The translations under genes and the position numbers were made by a program. From assembly GCA_000708835.1 (NCBI GenBank), contig DF236969.1, positions 62,001 through 126,000 of the forward strand: 64,000 bases of DNA. The letters run 5' to 3'. Positions 32,119 to 43,400 of the stretch are shown here, in pieces. Position 1 is the first letter of the stretch. The number at the start of each line of letters is the position of its first letter. This DNA comes from Klebsormidium nitens (lineage: Eukaryota; Streptophyta; Klebsormidiophyceae; Klebsormidiales; Klebsormidiaceae). The notes under the pieces are model-generated. The model was not told where the DNA came from and ran no database searches. It was given only the letters and a program-made list of their open reading frames with translations.

Positions 32119-34140
32119 CATACGACGTGGAAGACAGCTGGCAAAGCGGCGCCACCGAGCCCAGAGGATGCATGCAGCACGTCCTCCAATTTCCTCACAT
32201 TCCGCGGCACCTGGTCATGCCTCGTTTGCCAGCAGCCCGCTCCTCTTCCTCGCAGAAGCGAAACCGTTTCCCTCGAGTCACTCGTGCTGGTGCTAATGCT
32301 GACAAGAAGTCGGGAAAGAGTTCCTCAACCTTGGCCGAAACCGTGTTCACTGAGTTTATAATTAGCCGCACCGTCCCTCTTGGAAAATCATCGTTTCTAC
32401 AAACGGGGCCCTGTAAGCAGCCGCCGATGTTGATTGCGCCGGTCTGGAAGGACGATCCCGCCCGGGAAGCGGGCCCGACAGGGCCTCCGCGGAACAGTTG
32501 CCACGTTTCTCTTGCAAGCCGCCGCAAAACAGACGTGCAAGAGTGGAGGCAGACCTCGGGACAATCCGAGAGCTCTGCAAATGGATTGGTGTGAAAGATA
32601 TAAAGTCGTTTGAAGCAAAGACCTTGTGGCCCACAAACAGCAGACGAGTCGTTCGGACGATGACAGACGACATCGCGGGCGTTAGCTTTACAAATGCTAA
32701 CCCAACGGCGGAGGTTAGTTGGATGCTTCTCGTGGTCATTCTACCAGACCTTCCTACGCTTCGCGACGAATCGGTTGAAACTCTTGTTTCTAATCTGAAT
32801 CCAGGCTTCATGCTCATGATGCTCCAACCCACCGACGCGCTCGATCCAGTGAGTGACCTGCATTTGAACGGTCAAGCAGACACTTTTAGAGTCCGGATCC
32901 TACCAACCGCAGCTCTTTCATCGCACGTCCTCTACGGCTTTCTGGATTCCTTTAGATCCCGTCAAGTGCTTTTATCAATGTCGAAAGTTGCTTTTCCTAC
33001 AAAATCTTCATGATGAAATCTGTTAGTGGCTTCAAGTGCCGCCGCGCATCCCCTGGCACCAGCACGAAGTACGTCGTATCTGATTCCGACCGAGCGCGCT
33101 GCTGCCTGACCCGGGTCTGGCACAGAGTGGGAGGAAGGGGCCGGCTGGTCCGGCCCAAGAGCCCCATGATGGCCCCCCCCAGGAAAGGGCGAACTGCTGC
33201 GTGATTCACGGAACTAGGTCCGTGTTTGACAACAATACTCCACCGACAGAATAAGCTATGTTCGTTCTGACCTTTGACGCAGCTTGAAGCGTTCAAGTGT
33301 GAATTGTGCGAGTTGAATTGCTTTGAGGGCGTTCATCACGATCTAAGATGTGTACGACTCCGTCATTCCTCGCGCTGGTGGAGTGTTGTGGAGAGAAACC
33401 GTTCTGTTTGCAAACGGCGAAAACGAAAGCTGATTGAATTTTAAGGGCTCTTTCCGAATCAGATTCTGAATCAGTGGAGCTAGGCAGTCTCGAACGCCTT
33501 TCGCATCGTGTGTCGAGACCTTTCCTGACAATCTGAAGTCGTGCAAGTCAAAGCAGCCTCTTCGGAGCACACTAGCTAGGAAGCGAGCCAGCAGTTCAGG
33601 CTGCACCCGCCCAAGCCATCAAGTTTGATCTCCGCGATTAACCTTGGAAGTGGTTTCCTTCGTCCGCATTGAACGGTTATGATTGAGACACAAATCCAAT
33701 ACGCACACCTCAGCGCTTTCGTCACCCGGACTCCAGCAAATGTTCCGCAGGCTCCATCATGCGCACCTCGATTCGCGCCAGCTCGTAGTAGTACTGCTTC
33801 TCGCAGCCCGCTGAACCGCTCCCCCGACTTCGAAGCTGTGCTTGCATCCTCTTCCGCCTCGGAACAAAGCCGCCCACATCAAAGCCGTCAGTCGTTCCGC
33901 CGGCAGGCCGCCGGCGATTCCGTTCAATACTTCGTCGCTGCGGCACCAACAGCAGGCCACGGCCAGCGACTTATTGAGCCGCTGCATATTTGTGCTGCCG
34001 CACTCCTTCTCGTGTTCGAAGGAGACACAGATGATCTCAACAACCAGCAGCGAATTGCTTGATTCTGCTTGCCGGGTAGAAGGAATACCACTCGATATTG
34101 TTTGCTCTACAACCAACTTGGCAATCAAAGCATGAATGCG
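32119..34140 (-). pseudogene. Decayed, internally deleted copy of the MUN-like gene at 47-55 kb
   Basis: Read on the minus strand, pieces of the intact gene appear in order. A relic of the exon ending at 52430 (VSFEHEKECG against VSFEHEGTEL) lies near 34015. The 3' end of the long exon (EEDAS...EERFSVLR region, then KQYY-ELxR) lies at 33770-33870. The LDYIMETF exon appears as LTDFIMKIL at 33000-33190. The last exon (LRRLARDTW and ATNIGGCLQG region) lies at 32150-32530. The exons between are missing, including most of the long disordered exon. Frames are broken by several small indels. Spacing of the final two exons resembles the parent. It is unlikely to be translated as a whole. Confidence 0.75.
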
Positions 34141-34678
34141 TGTGCTCGTTAGTACGTTGTGCAGATTGATGATAATGCAGCAAGCTAGTTGTTGAAAGTT
34201 TCTTGCATGCACAAAGGGCACTGCAAAAGTGAACACTTGTTACAACAGAGCCTCGAGCGATTGGACTGAGTCGTATACCTTAAGATAAACAACTCAAAAC
34301 CAAATGCTGAGTTTTATTGGCAGCTTTGCGAACACCACCTGGATGGTTGGGTCTCTAACATGTGCTCGGGGCGGTCAGTGTTCAACTCTTAATTCACTAT
34401 GTTAGTGTTATTCAAGTTCTACTTCTGCACTTCTCTAGTTGACCAAATAAAGCCTATGGCGTGCATTACCTTGAAAGTTTTCAGTGTGTGTTTCACACAA
34501 ATCCTAATCTTATGGCGTGCGCATGATCCCTAGCTTGTCAGCTTTTGATCGATGTGTAGTCTACACGGAAATCCGGCTACGTTAAACTCGATGCTAGAAA
34601 CTTGTTTCACTATACTGCAACATTTTTAAGAGGGTCCTCCTTGCCCTCGGATTCCCTAACGGACTCTTCAGGCACACC
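34141..34678. other. 3' flank of GLR-A, part of the inverted duplication
   Basis: No gene is present. The stretch is a clear inverted match to 45675-46170. For example, the segment around CACCTGGATGGTTGGGTCTC at 34336 is the reverse complement of 45918-45940. The ATTTCCGTGTAGA-like segment near 34565 matches 45690-45705 in inverse orientation. Confidence 0.7.
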
Positions 34679-37600
34679 TTAAGCGACAGGATTAATTGAA
34701 AGCACTACACCACCGTCCACTTTATCCCCCATATTTACTTCGACGCTCCCGGCGGGGCTCTGCGCCAAATTCTTCCGACGGTTCAAGCTCCTCAACAACT
34801 TGATTCGCCGCTTCTTGTTGAATAGGGACTTTAGATATGCTAGACATAGGGCCACAACAATGGTTCCCGCCAGCACAATCCATAGCCCGTACACCTACAG
34901 GAAAAAGAAGCACGTGTCAACAGTCAGACAGTCCTTTTTCACACGGCAAGCCTGGCTGTCCTTTGACCGCCTTCCTCATATGAGCGGTGGAAAGGCTGGC
35001 CAAGAACAATGTTTTCAACCGGAAACGAACCGTACGATCAATCAATCAGCGGCCAAAACTATCTCTAGAATCTCGACGATGACGCTCGGATGAGCTTTAG
35101 CATGTATAAGGGAGACTTGCATCCGGACGAAGGCCTTTCCTAAAACAGACAACCAGTACGGACTGCGCCAATTCGACCGCACCGCAGGGAATCTACAGCA
35201 AGGAGCAGCATCGGAGGAAAATCGCCCGTTACAAAGCATCGCATAAACCCTGGTCAAAGGAGAATCACTCACGAGCAATCACGAGAAGCACACGGAGCGC
35301 TCTTTGAGAATTCTCATAGCATGCGCTGCGTTACCTGACCAAAGGTGACCCCCTCATTCACGGGGGATGCTCCAGAACCGCAACTAGAGGGGGGGACGAG
35401 GAAGGCCGTCCTGAGCCGGTCCAAGGTCCCGCCTTGCTCCATGTCGAGCACGGCGCGGCTGAAGTTATCCGCCAGGGTGGCGGGGAAACTCGGATTGAAC
35501 GTCATCGCGTAGTTCAGGCTCCCGAAAGGAACGTCCACCTGGACGGTAATTCAAACCCTTTAGAAAATTGGTCCGGTGGCAAGGATTTCTCGACCATTGA
35601 ATTTGACAATATTAGTGCAGGCAAATGACATCCGGACGCAAGCTTTCCCCTCCAGATATAAACGGTCGGCTGTTGCTCGAAGCTGAGTCCTTCGCTTTGA
35701 CGTAACTCTGAATCTTCACCAGCGCTCAAATTTTCTTAAGGACCCGAGGAACAAGTGAACTGTGGTAGGACTGACCGGTTCCTAAATAGACGAACCGACA
35801 TCCGTCAGAGGATCTATTCGACCCAAACTTTTGTCAGACGCTCCCATCTATAAACGAAACAAACCCCAATCTCACAATCATCAAGGACTGACCTAGTAAG
35901 GTACCGCAACTTCGGTCAGCTTAACATAAGGTGAAGGAACACGATAAGGCAAGGCGAAAAGCTACACCTCGTGGAAAGTGCAATCGATTGCCGCCATGTA
36001 TTGTACAAATGCGGTGTCGAGTACGAGTGCGTCCACATGACCAAGCCGAAGCTCCTCCAGAAAGGCAGCCGAATCGTTATTGTTCCTCCTGCAGAAAAGA
36101 ACACTCGTTCTCTTCATGTTCGAGTTTGTTGAGACCTGCATCGTGCGACTTTCAAAAGTGGGCCTGCGTTCAACTAGTGAATAATCTTCTCCACGTTTGC
36201 GAATGCCCTACATATTGCGCTCGCGTAGCTCTTTCATTTTTTGCTTTTTAAATCATCGACAGCATTTTTCCCCTCGTCCCCACATGATAAAAAGTACTGT
36301 GTGGATAGATTGTTGAGCTGAGATGAATTCAGCTCGGACTCCGAGATATTGAATACTTGCAAACCGGAGAAACTTCAAGCTTGAAGCAAATCTATTCTGT
36401 GCAAGATTGTCCAGCAGCTCATGCTCGTAGCACTGCCCGGAACAACAAGATCGTGCTTGACTTGGAAAAAGCACGAGCGAATATGCAGAACAAATTGCGA
36501 CGATGTTTACAAACCAACTGCCGAGGCTTGCACTTTTAGCAGGATTCAATCAGATCTGCCAGCGGCTACTTCCCTGAAGTTTAGCAGATCCCAAAGTCCA
36601 TGTATTTTGACTCACGTTGGCGTTCAGGCAAAGCCACCTACCATGGATATGATACAGTGGGAAACACCCCCAGCCTCGCCAAGCTTGCAAACCCGCCGTT
36701 AGAGGCGCCGAAGTTGGCTCCCATCAGATCGCTCCGAGCTGCAGCAAAGCACGAGGGTTATAGGACTGGCGGCAGTACTTCGAACTCACAAAACGCTTTA
36801 GCTCGTTAACACACTCAGTGCCTTCGATCAAAACAGATCAGCTCACGTTGGCAATTCAACAAGACAAGCAAATCTGATATTCAGTCTAAGTTGAAGCCTT
36901 GCATGGAACTGGAAGTCGGTGAAATTCACTTACTTTGAATGCTTGAACTCCATCTGCGCGCCGTCAGGATCGCTGCCGCGTTGCCGGTGTACATAGTGAG
37001 CAGCAACAGGATCATGAAGCACCACACGAAGACGACCAGGCGGGACGCCAACGTGGCAGTGGAGATAGGGTCCACCGCATTCACGATTAGACCCATGCCT
37101 GCAGGAACGACAATGAGCGAGAGGTGACATACTGCAACCAAAAACATACTTCTCATCCAATGCGGTAGCGAAGAAAGCGTCACGCTTCCAACCAACCACA
37201 TCTTCAGCCGCGATGACCTTCTCGTAGCAGGCGGATGACGAGGCGAGTTCTGCTTTACGGAAAGCCCAATGGCAGGGAGTGGGGAAGCAGTTGGTTGCAA
37301 AGAGAAGGTGAGGTTTTCAATTCTTGGGAACCCACGTTTACACGCTACTCGGGAAAACTAAACCACAACCCCTTTAGGTCGATGCCGAGGCTGACGCAAA
37401 TCAGCCTGCATGCTTACCCTTCCACATTGAGTCGAACCAGCCATGTTCACCAAAGAAGGTGTTGGTCTCCAGGTGAATCTCTCGTGTCGTGTACTTTTTG
37501 GACATAACCTCCACAAGATGTATCGATACGCCGACCAGCACGGCTGCAAAAGAAGGTGAGCGAATTGGAAATGTTGGTTAACAATGACGCAGTGACTGGT

Positions 37601-39520
37601 CTGAGTGAGTCCCGCCTTTGCAGATGTCCAACATCCAACAGCAAGAAGGGGTTCGGGGCTTAGGTCAGGTGTGTTCATTTCGTTATCACCCATCACTCTG
37701 AACTTTTATCCTCAACAACCGACATTGAAAGTGATTAACAGTGATGCAACAACTCAGAACCACAGCCAGTGGCTCGCAACCCTTACAGAGCTTTTCTGAA
37801 CCTCTAAGGTCTTCCCGTTCAACTTCAAAACATTCTGAGGGGGGCAGCCTCCACTCACCGACCCTTTCGTCAATTGGGCCCTGACAAAAGAAGCTCGAAG
37901 CCCCCTCTTAAGCCCCCCTGAGATAGTGCCACTTTGAACTGGTGGAAGAAGACTGGGTCAAGAGGACCAGTGCTTGCTGAAAGCATCTATTAGTCACAAG
38001 GTCAAACAGAGCTAGTCTTGACGTAGCGAAAGCTGGATGGAAGTTGTCATACCTGCAACTAGAAGCATAACCCAAACCTCCCACCGGAAAGGCTGTAAGA
38101 AGAGCCAATGTCCGGATGTCTCCTCTTTGGCATACACAAGGATGGAGAAGGAGTCGTGCGCATCGGGGTACGCAAACTTCAACCCCTGATCCAGGGACGC
38201 CCCATCGTACTGCAGTTTGAAGACACACTTTGTTACACACTGCAGCCAGCAGCATACACATAAATGTATCCAGCGTCACAACAGTATGGCAAGAAATGGA
38301 GTTAGCAGTGCTCAGGGCGTGAAAACGGAGTCAATGTGTGCAAGTTCCTCAAATGCGTGCTGTGGGGTTGCAGCGCTAAGCAGTAATAAAGCAAGTCTCT
38401 ATCAACGATTGGCAGCCTGGGCGCGCAGAGGCATTCTGAAGCACCAGGTGGCAGACTGACAAATAAATGCGTAAACTCACGATCAGAGATGGGCAGAATC
38501 CTCGTTTGCTTACCGTAAAGTCAGCCGCTGTCATGTCACAAGTGCCATTAGGAGCAACCATGTCTGCGGTCATGTTAAGCCAATCCATGCACTGCCATGT
38601 ATAGTCCGATGTTTTCCATCCTAGATGCAGGGATGCCTGACGGAACACTTCAATCCCGTAGCCTGCGGTAAAAAAAAGAAGGGTGGTCTCACTATCTTTC
38701 AACATCAGGAGGAGATTCAGCTCACTGTTTAACAGCAACATGCCCCATTAACAATCCAGCCCTAACTTGAGTCCCTGAAATGACTTGCGCAAGTTTGTCC
38801 CGCTGGCCACCAGCAAGCAGGTGGTCAGAACACTCTCAGGCCCGCCCTTGGTCCAATTCATGAGGGTTGGAAACCTCGGGCTTTGTTTGTTTTGCCTGCT
38901 TCGATTGCTATTCCTTCTGCCTCAATTCAAATCTCAACACATTGTTGGAGTTTGCCGAGCTGCCGCTTTCAAGATACGCAGCCCTAATAGATAAAATCGA
39001 TAATATCACCAGGTGATATGCCCCATTGCACTGCTTCATATCTTATACTGCAAAGCAACATTCTGTGATGAAACCCCCTTGCTATCCAGCATGTACCTGG
39101 TTCAGATGCTATATTGAAATTCCAGAAACCTATCCCCATTTCCAGGAGAGGTGCCTTCCATGACTGGCCTAACTAGAAGCGTCTGGGTCATATGTAACTG
39201 CAGGTAGCAAACTACACAATATGCTCAGCTTCAAAAACCTGCGTCATGATGCGCAGTCCACCTCAACCAACTTGCGTCTCACCTGAGAAGTCGGTTGGAT
39301 CCGTAGAACCAATTGTGCACTGCACAAAAGGCTGCCAAGGTGACGTGCACACTGTCCATTTGTCATTGCTGGAAAGCCTCACGCCACCAGGCAACCTGGC
39401 CTCAACCTGAGCAATCTGGTGGTGGAGCAGAATTACCACCAACAAGAGACGAAAGAAGAATGTCTCCAGGACATGGTCCCGCATGCTTGCTTCTGGACAG
39501 GAAGGCTTCTCTGCCCCCAT
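34679..39520 (-). CDS. Minimal glutamate-receptor-like ion channel A (truncated tail)
   Basis: Nine exons join in phase: 39520-39283, 38662-38514, 38209-38053, 37543-37418, 37098-36934, 36738-36642, 36088-35968, 35538-35335 and 34894-34679. The product is 490 residues. Order: signal peptide (LLLVVILLHHQIAQVEA); first ligand-binding lobe (YGIEVFRQASLHLGW, GTCDMTAADFT); M1 after FLQPFRWEVW; re-entrant pore segment; M3 (LVVFVWCFMILLLLTMYTGN then AAAILT, the counterpart of the SYTANLA gate motif); second lobe (NFGASNGGFASLARLG, DTAFVQYMAA, VDVPFGSLNYAM); M4 (YGLWIVLAGTIVVALCLAYL). There is no amino-terminal LIVBP-like domain, so it is much shorter than land-plant GLRs of about 900 residues. Ligand-gated cation conductance at a membrane is inferred from the fold. 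The tail ends INPVA then TAA, where gene B has a GAA codon and 26 more residues. Confidence 0.85.
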
Positions 39521-40439
39521 GTCCGATTGATTCTGTACGTTAAAGAGATCACTTCAGCTTTGAAGTGAAGTCTGACTGGGACTCAGCGAAGAAATGGACG
39601 GCCACAGCAAGCTGGAGCTCTTGAGCTGCAAGCTGGCTGCAAGCGAGCTGTGAATCATTCCTAGAGCCTAGGACCTACCGTAGCCTAGAGGCTTGAGTCA
39701 CCAATGCGTGCAATGCTGTGCAGGTGGGCCGCGCCAGCAGAGTCGCTCTATAGACTACCTATACAGTTTGAAACCGTCTGTTCCTGGATCAATCAGTCAG
39801 GTCATCAATATCGGCCCATGTGGGTCATATGCGTCACGCTTAACCTGCCAAGTGGCAGCTAGCAATGCCACCAACGTCAATATGACAGAAGCAGCCGGGC
39901 AAACGTGACGTTCCAGTAGATACACCCTTCTGCCAGAGCGGGGTCAAGGAGAATCGGTAATTTCAGGACCGGGGCCGGGGACGCTGTTGGAAAGGCTTAC
40001 GTGGCGAGGTTTAGGGTTTTGACCGTGGCCTTCCTATTCATGATTGGCCGAATGGAGCCTAGCCCAGGGTTTTGCCCCTAAACCTCGCCACGTCACCGCT
40101 TCCATTGAACAGCGTCTCCGGCCCCAGTCCTGAAATTACCGATTCTCCTTGACCCCGCTCTGCCAGTTCTGGCTGGCACCATGGCTGCAGTGGCAGACTG
40201 GCTCCTGACTCTCGAGTCCGGCGTTGGCGTCATGGTGACCCACCGGGGCCACAGTTGACCACACGAGAAATCAATCACAGTGTCACTCTGCGCCTGCAGC
40301 TCCAGAGCGCTCTTCCTTGCCCCATCCCTTCATTCCTGTGGACAGCGTTCCAATCGTTCCGCCCCGTGCCGAAGCTGAGATCACCTTAAAGTCTGCACAG
40401 AACATGGGACATGAAGACGAGCTATCCTGAATAACAAAA
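39521..40439. promoter_or_regulatory. Shared upstream region of the two divergent GLR genes
   Basis: This 919-base stretch separates the two divergent channel start codons and contains the axis of the inverted duplication. The central foldback element (39930-40166) is described separately. Weak inverted similarity next to each start (TTCTGTRC...GATCWC...CAGCTT) suggests that the proximal promoters were copied too. Confidence 0.6.
39930..40166. repeat. Foldback element on the axis of the GLR inverted duplication
   Basis: The left arm begins CTGCCAGAGCGGGGTCAAGG. The right arm, read as reverse complement from 40166, begins CTGGCAGAGCGGGGTCAAGG. The arms stay almost identical for about 60 bases (through AATCGGTAATTTCAGGAC), then diverge slightly. 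They match again at ACGTGGCGAGGTTTAGGG, leaving a loop of roughly 50 bases. No coding capacity. It could be a foldback/MITE insertion or the surviving hinge of the inversion. Confidence 0.85.
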
Positions 40440-43400
40440 ATGGAGCAACTCCATTCTAATGTCCGAAAGAGAACTGGCTCTCCAGCTTGCTTCTTACGTG
40501 TCTTGTGGTTGGTTGTTTTGCTCCACCACTGCTGCGTTCCTCAGGTTGAGGCCAGGTTGCTCAATGGCGTCCGGCTTTCCAGCCAGGACGCGTGGACGGT
40601 GTGCACGTCACCTTGGCAGCCGTTTGTGCAGTGCACCATCAATTCTACAGATCCCACCACCTTCTCAGGTGAGGCGCCCATTGGCTGAGAAGAGTGGGAA
40701 TCATTCTGGAAGTTTTTGGAAGATTGGCTGTTCTCAATGTGCTAGCTGCCGTTATTATTGTGGAGCATACGCTTTCTGTCCTGGTCCTGTGAAGCGCCTC
40801 CGCCTGTCGGAAGATGGAAAGGGTTTTAGCGTTTCAAAGTCAACTTTCACAAGGAATACTCCGCTCTTTTGGACCCGTGATTTGCTGCAGAAGGGGCACA
40901 TTGAGCACGGAGCTATTGTTAGCTTACACGGGGGGATGGATTTTAGTTGTAGTTTATAGCATAACAATGGGGCCTAGAAGACTCAGCAGAGTCTGTTGAG
41001 AGGATATGACAAGTTTTGGAAGGGTCACGAAGAGCATGTAGAATCGATCTTCTGAGCAGCTCTGCTATCCAGTTTGCGTCGTCCAAGTTATGAGGTGTTG
41101 TTTCTCAGACCGACTTCTGATCAAACGTATGAATGCATTTTGTCATCAATGTTGAAACAGTGTGAGGCCTGTCCTCCACTTCCATTGCAGGCTATGGGAT
41201 TGAGGTTTTCCGCCAAGCCTCCCTACAAATCGGGTGGAGAGCATCTGACTACACATGGCAGTGTATGGATTGGCTTAGCATGACTGCAGACATGGTCGCC
41301 CCTAATGGCACTTGTGACATGACAGCAGCCGACTTCACTGTAAGCAAACATGACACTCTTTCTTCTGCTTTCTCTGACGAAGAATTCGCGAGTCCACGTG
41401 TCTGCGACGTGGTGCTCTGGAGTGCCTCTTTACGTCGAGGCTGGCCCGTTAATACGGCCACTTAGTTGTCAATATGCTTTGTTGCAGCAAACTTACCGAA
41501 CGCGCTCAAGGACCCTGCACACATTGACTCCTCCTTTAAGTTCTGAAAAATACAGATTCCCCTACAGATCCTCGTTCTTTTTTCATCATCCTTGTTGTTG
41601 ATCCTGAAAAATGTTTCCATGTAATGGCTTTGCATGACAAATTGTGCGTATCAATTGCAGTACGATGGGGCGTCCTTGGATCAGGGGTTGAAGTTTGGCT
41701 ACCCCGACGCGCACGACTCGTTCTCCATCCTTGTGTACGCTGAAGAACAAGTATCCGGACATTGGCTCTTCTTACAGCCTTTCCAGTGGCAGGTTTGGGT
41801 TATGCTTCTAGTTGCAGGTAGGACAAACGTTGTCCAGCTTTTGTTGCGGAAGTCAGGTGGGCTAAGGGCCGCCGGGGAAAACGGAAGCTGCTCGGATGTC
41901 GAAGACCTTCCGTTGGCGGTGCTAGCTATATATGATTGACCATGTGACTGGGCACATGCTGTTGGCAAGCACCTGTTTTATTGGACCTGATTCTCCTTTG
42001 CCCCCTATCATGGAAGCACTGTGATTTATAAACAGAGAATCCGCTTTAAGCCTTCTGTCAAGATTTCACGAATCTTGGACGGGGAAGATAGTTTTGTAAG
42101 AAAGAGAGCAAGAAAGCTTTGTAAGAGGTTGCAAGCGCTGACTGTGGGTTTGAGTTGTCCTACTGCTCAGAATCCTCCTAGTAGTTATCCAATGACCTTT
42201 CTTGAGGTGATAGGTAACAAAGAAACGATCGCGCGCAAAAGTCACCGCCCTTATGATTCAAGCTGTTCGACATTTGCCAAAGGGGGCACCCACATCCTTC
42301 GCAGATGTTCAGGGCCTCTCAATGAAGTGCTGAGCTTATCCGAAGCAGCGGCGTCGACCCAATTGTGGCGAACTAACCAACATTTTTCTGGGCTTCCTAT
42401 CTGGTGCAGCCGTGCTGGTGGGTGTATCGATACATCTTGTGGAGGTAATGTCCAAAAAGCACACGTCGCGGCAAATTCACCTGGAGACCAACACGTTTTT
42501 CGGTGAACACGGCTGGTTCGATTCAATGTGGAAGGGTAAGCTTCGCATGGACCACTGCACCGATCAGCCTGGAGCTGTGCTCGTTCACTTTCTCAAGTAT
42601 TGCATAGACTCTACGTCTCCAGAGTCTCGCTCTCAGTTGCATCTGTTGCTTTTCCTCCTCTCATCTGTTGGGCGTTCCGTGAAGCAGAAGTCGCTATGGT
42701 CCTCGTCCTGTGTGGACAAGTGTATGCTTCCAGTTGGATATCGTAGGCCTGTGGCTAGTTGGAGTTGCGATGCCCTCTTATTCAATATGCAACGTCTCCT
42801 CGTCATCTATCGAGGACCTATATCTTTATTTCCTCCTATATCTCTGTCTTTACCCTGTCGCCTTGTTCCGTTTTTGCAGGCATGGGCCTGATCGTGAATG
42901 CGGTGGACCCCATCTCAACTGCCACGTGGGCGTCCCGCCTGGTCGTCTTCGTGTGGTGCTTCATGATCCTGTTGCTGCTCACTATGTACACGGGCAACGC
43001 GGCAGCGATCCTGACGGCGCGCAGATGGACTTCGAGCATCCAAAGTAAGCCTCAGGAATCAATCCACCGACTTTGTTTTCTGAGTGTCCTAAAAGTAAGC
43101 ATAAGGATTCAAACCACCGACTTATTTTTGACTACCCCTAAAAGTAAAGCATAGGGAGTCGGGCCACCGTCTTTCTTTCACGAGTATCTAAAGTAAGCGT
43201 GTGGCTGTAAATCACCGACTTTGACGAAAGGACGACTCAGGCAAAGCTAGAAGAACCTCCGATGCGTTGACTAGTCTGCTAAGATAGATAAGAGTTCGAT
43301 TCAGAGCAGCAAGCGGGTTGCGGATTAGTGTTTGCTTTCAGCATTCTTCAAGTCCGAAGCATTGCCAGCAATCGAGTCTCGTACTTTGTTGCAGCTCGGA

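Noticed and set aside
32498-33013. 171-residue plus-strand open frame within the pseudogene
   Set aside because: No ATG until about 32660, no recognisable motif, and the region corresponds to an intron and exon of the decayed MUN-like copy. It looks protein-like by eye in part, so RNA evidence could reopen it.
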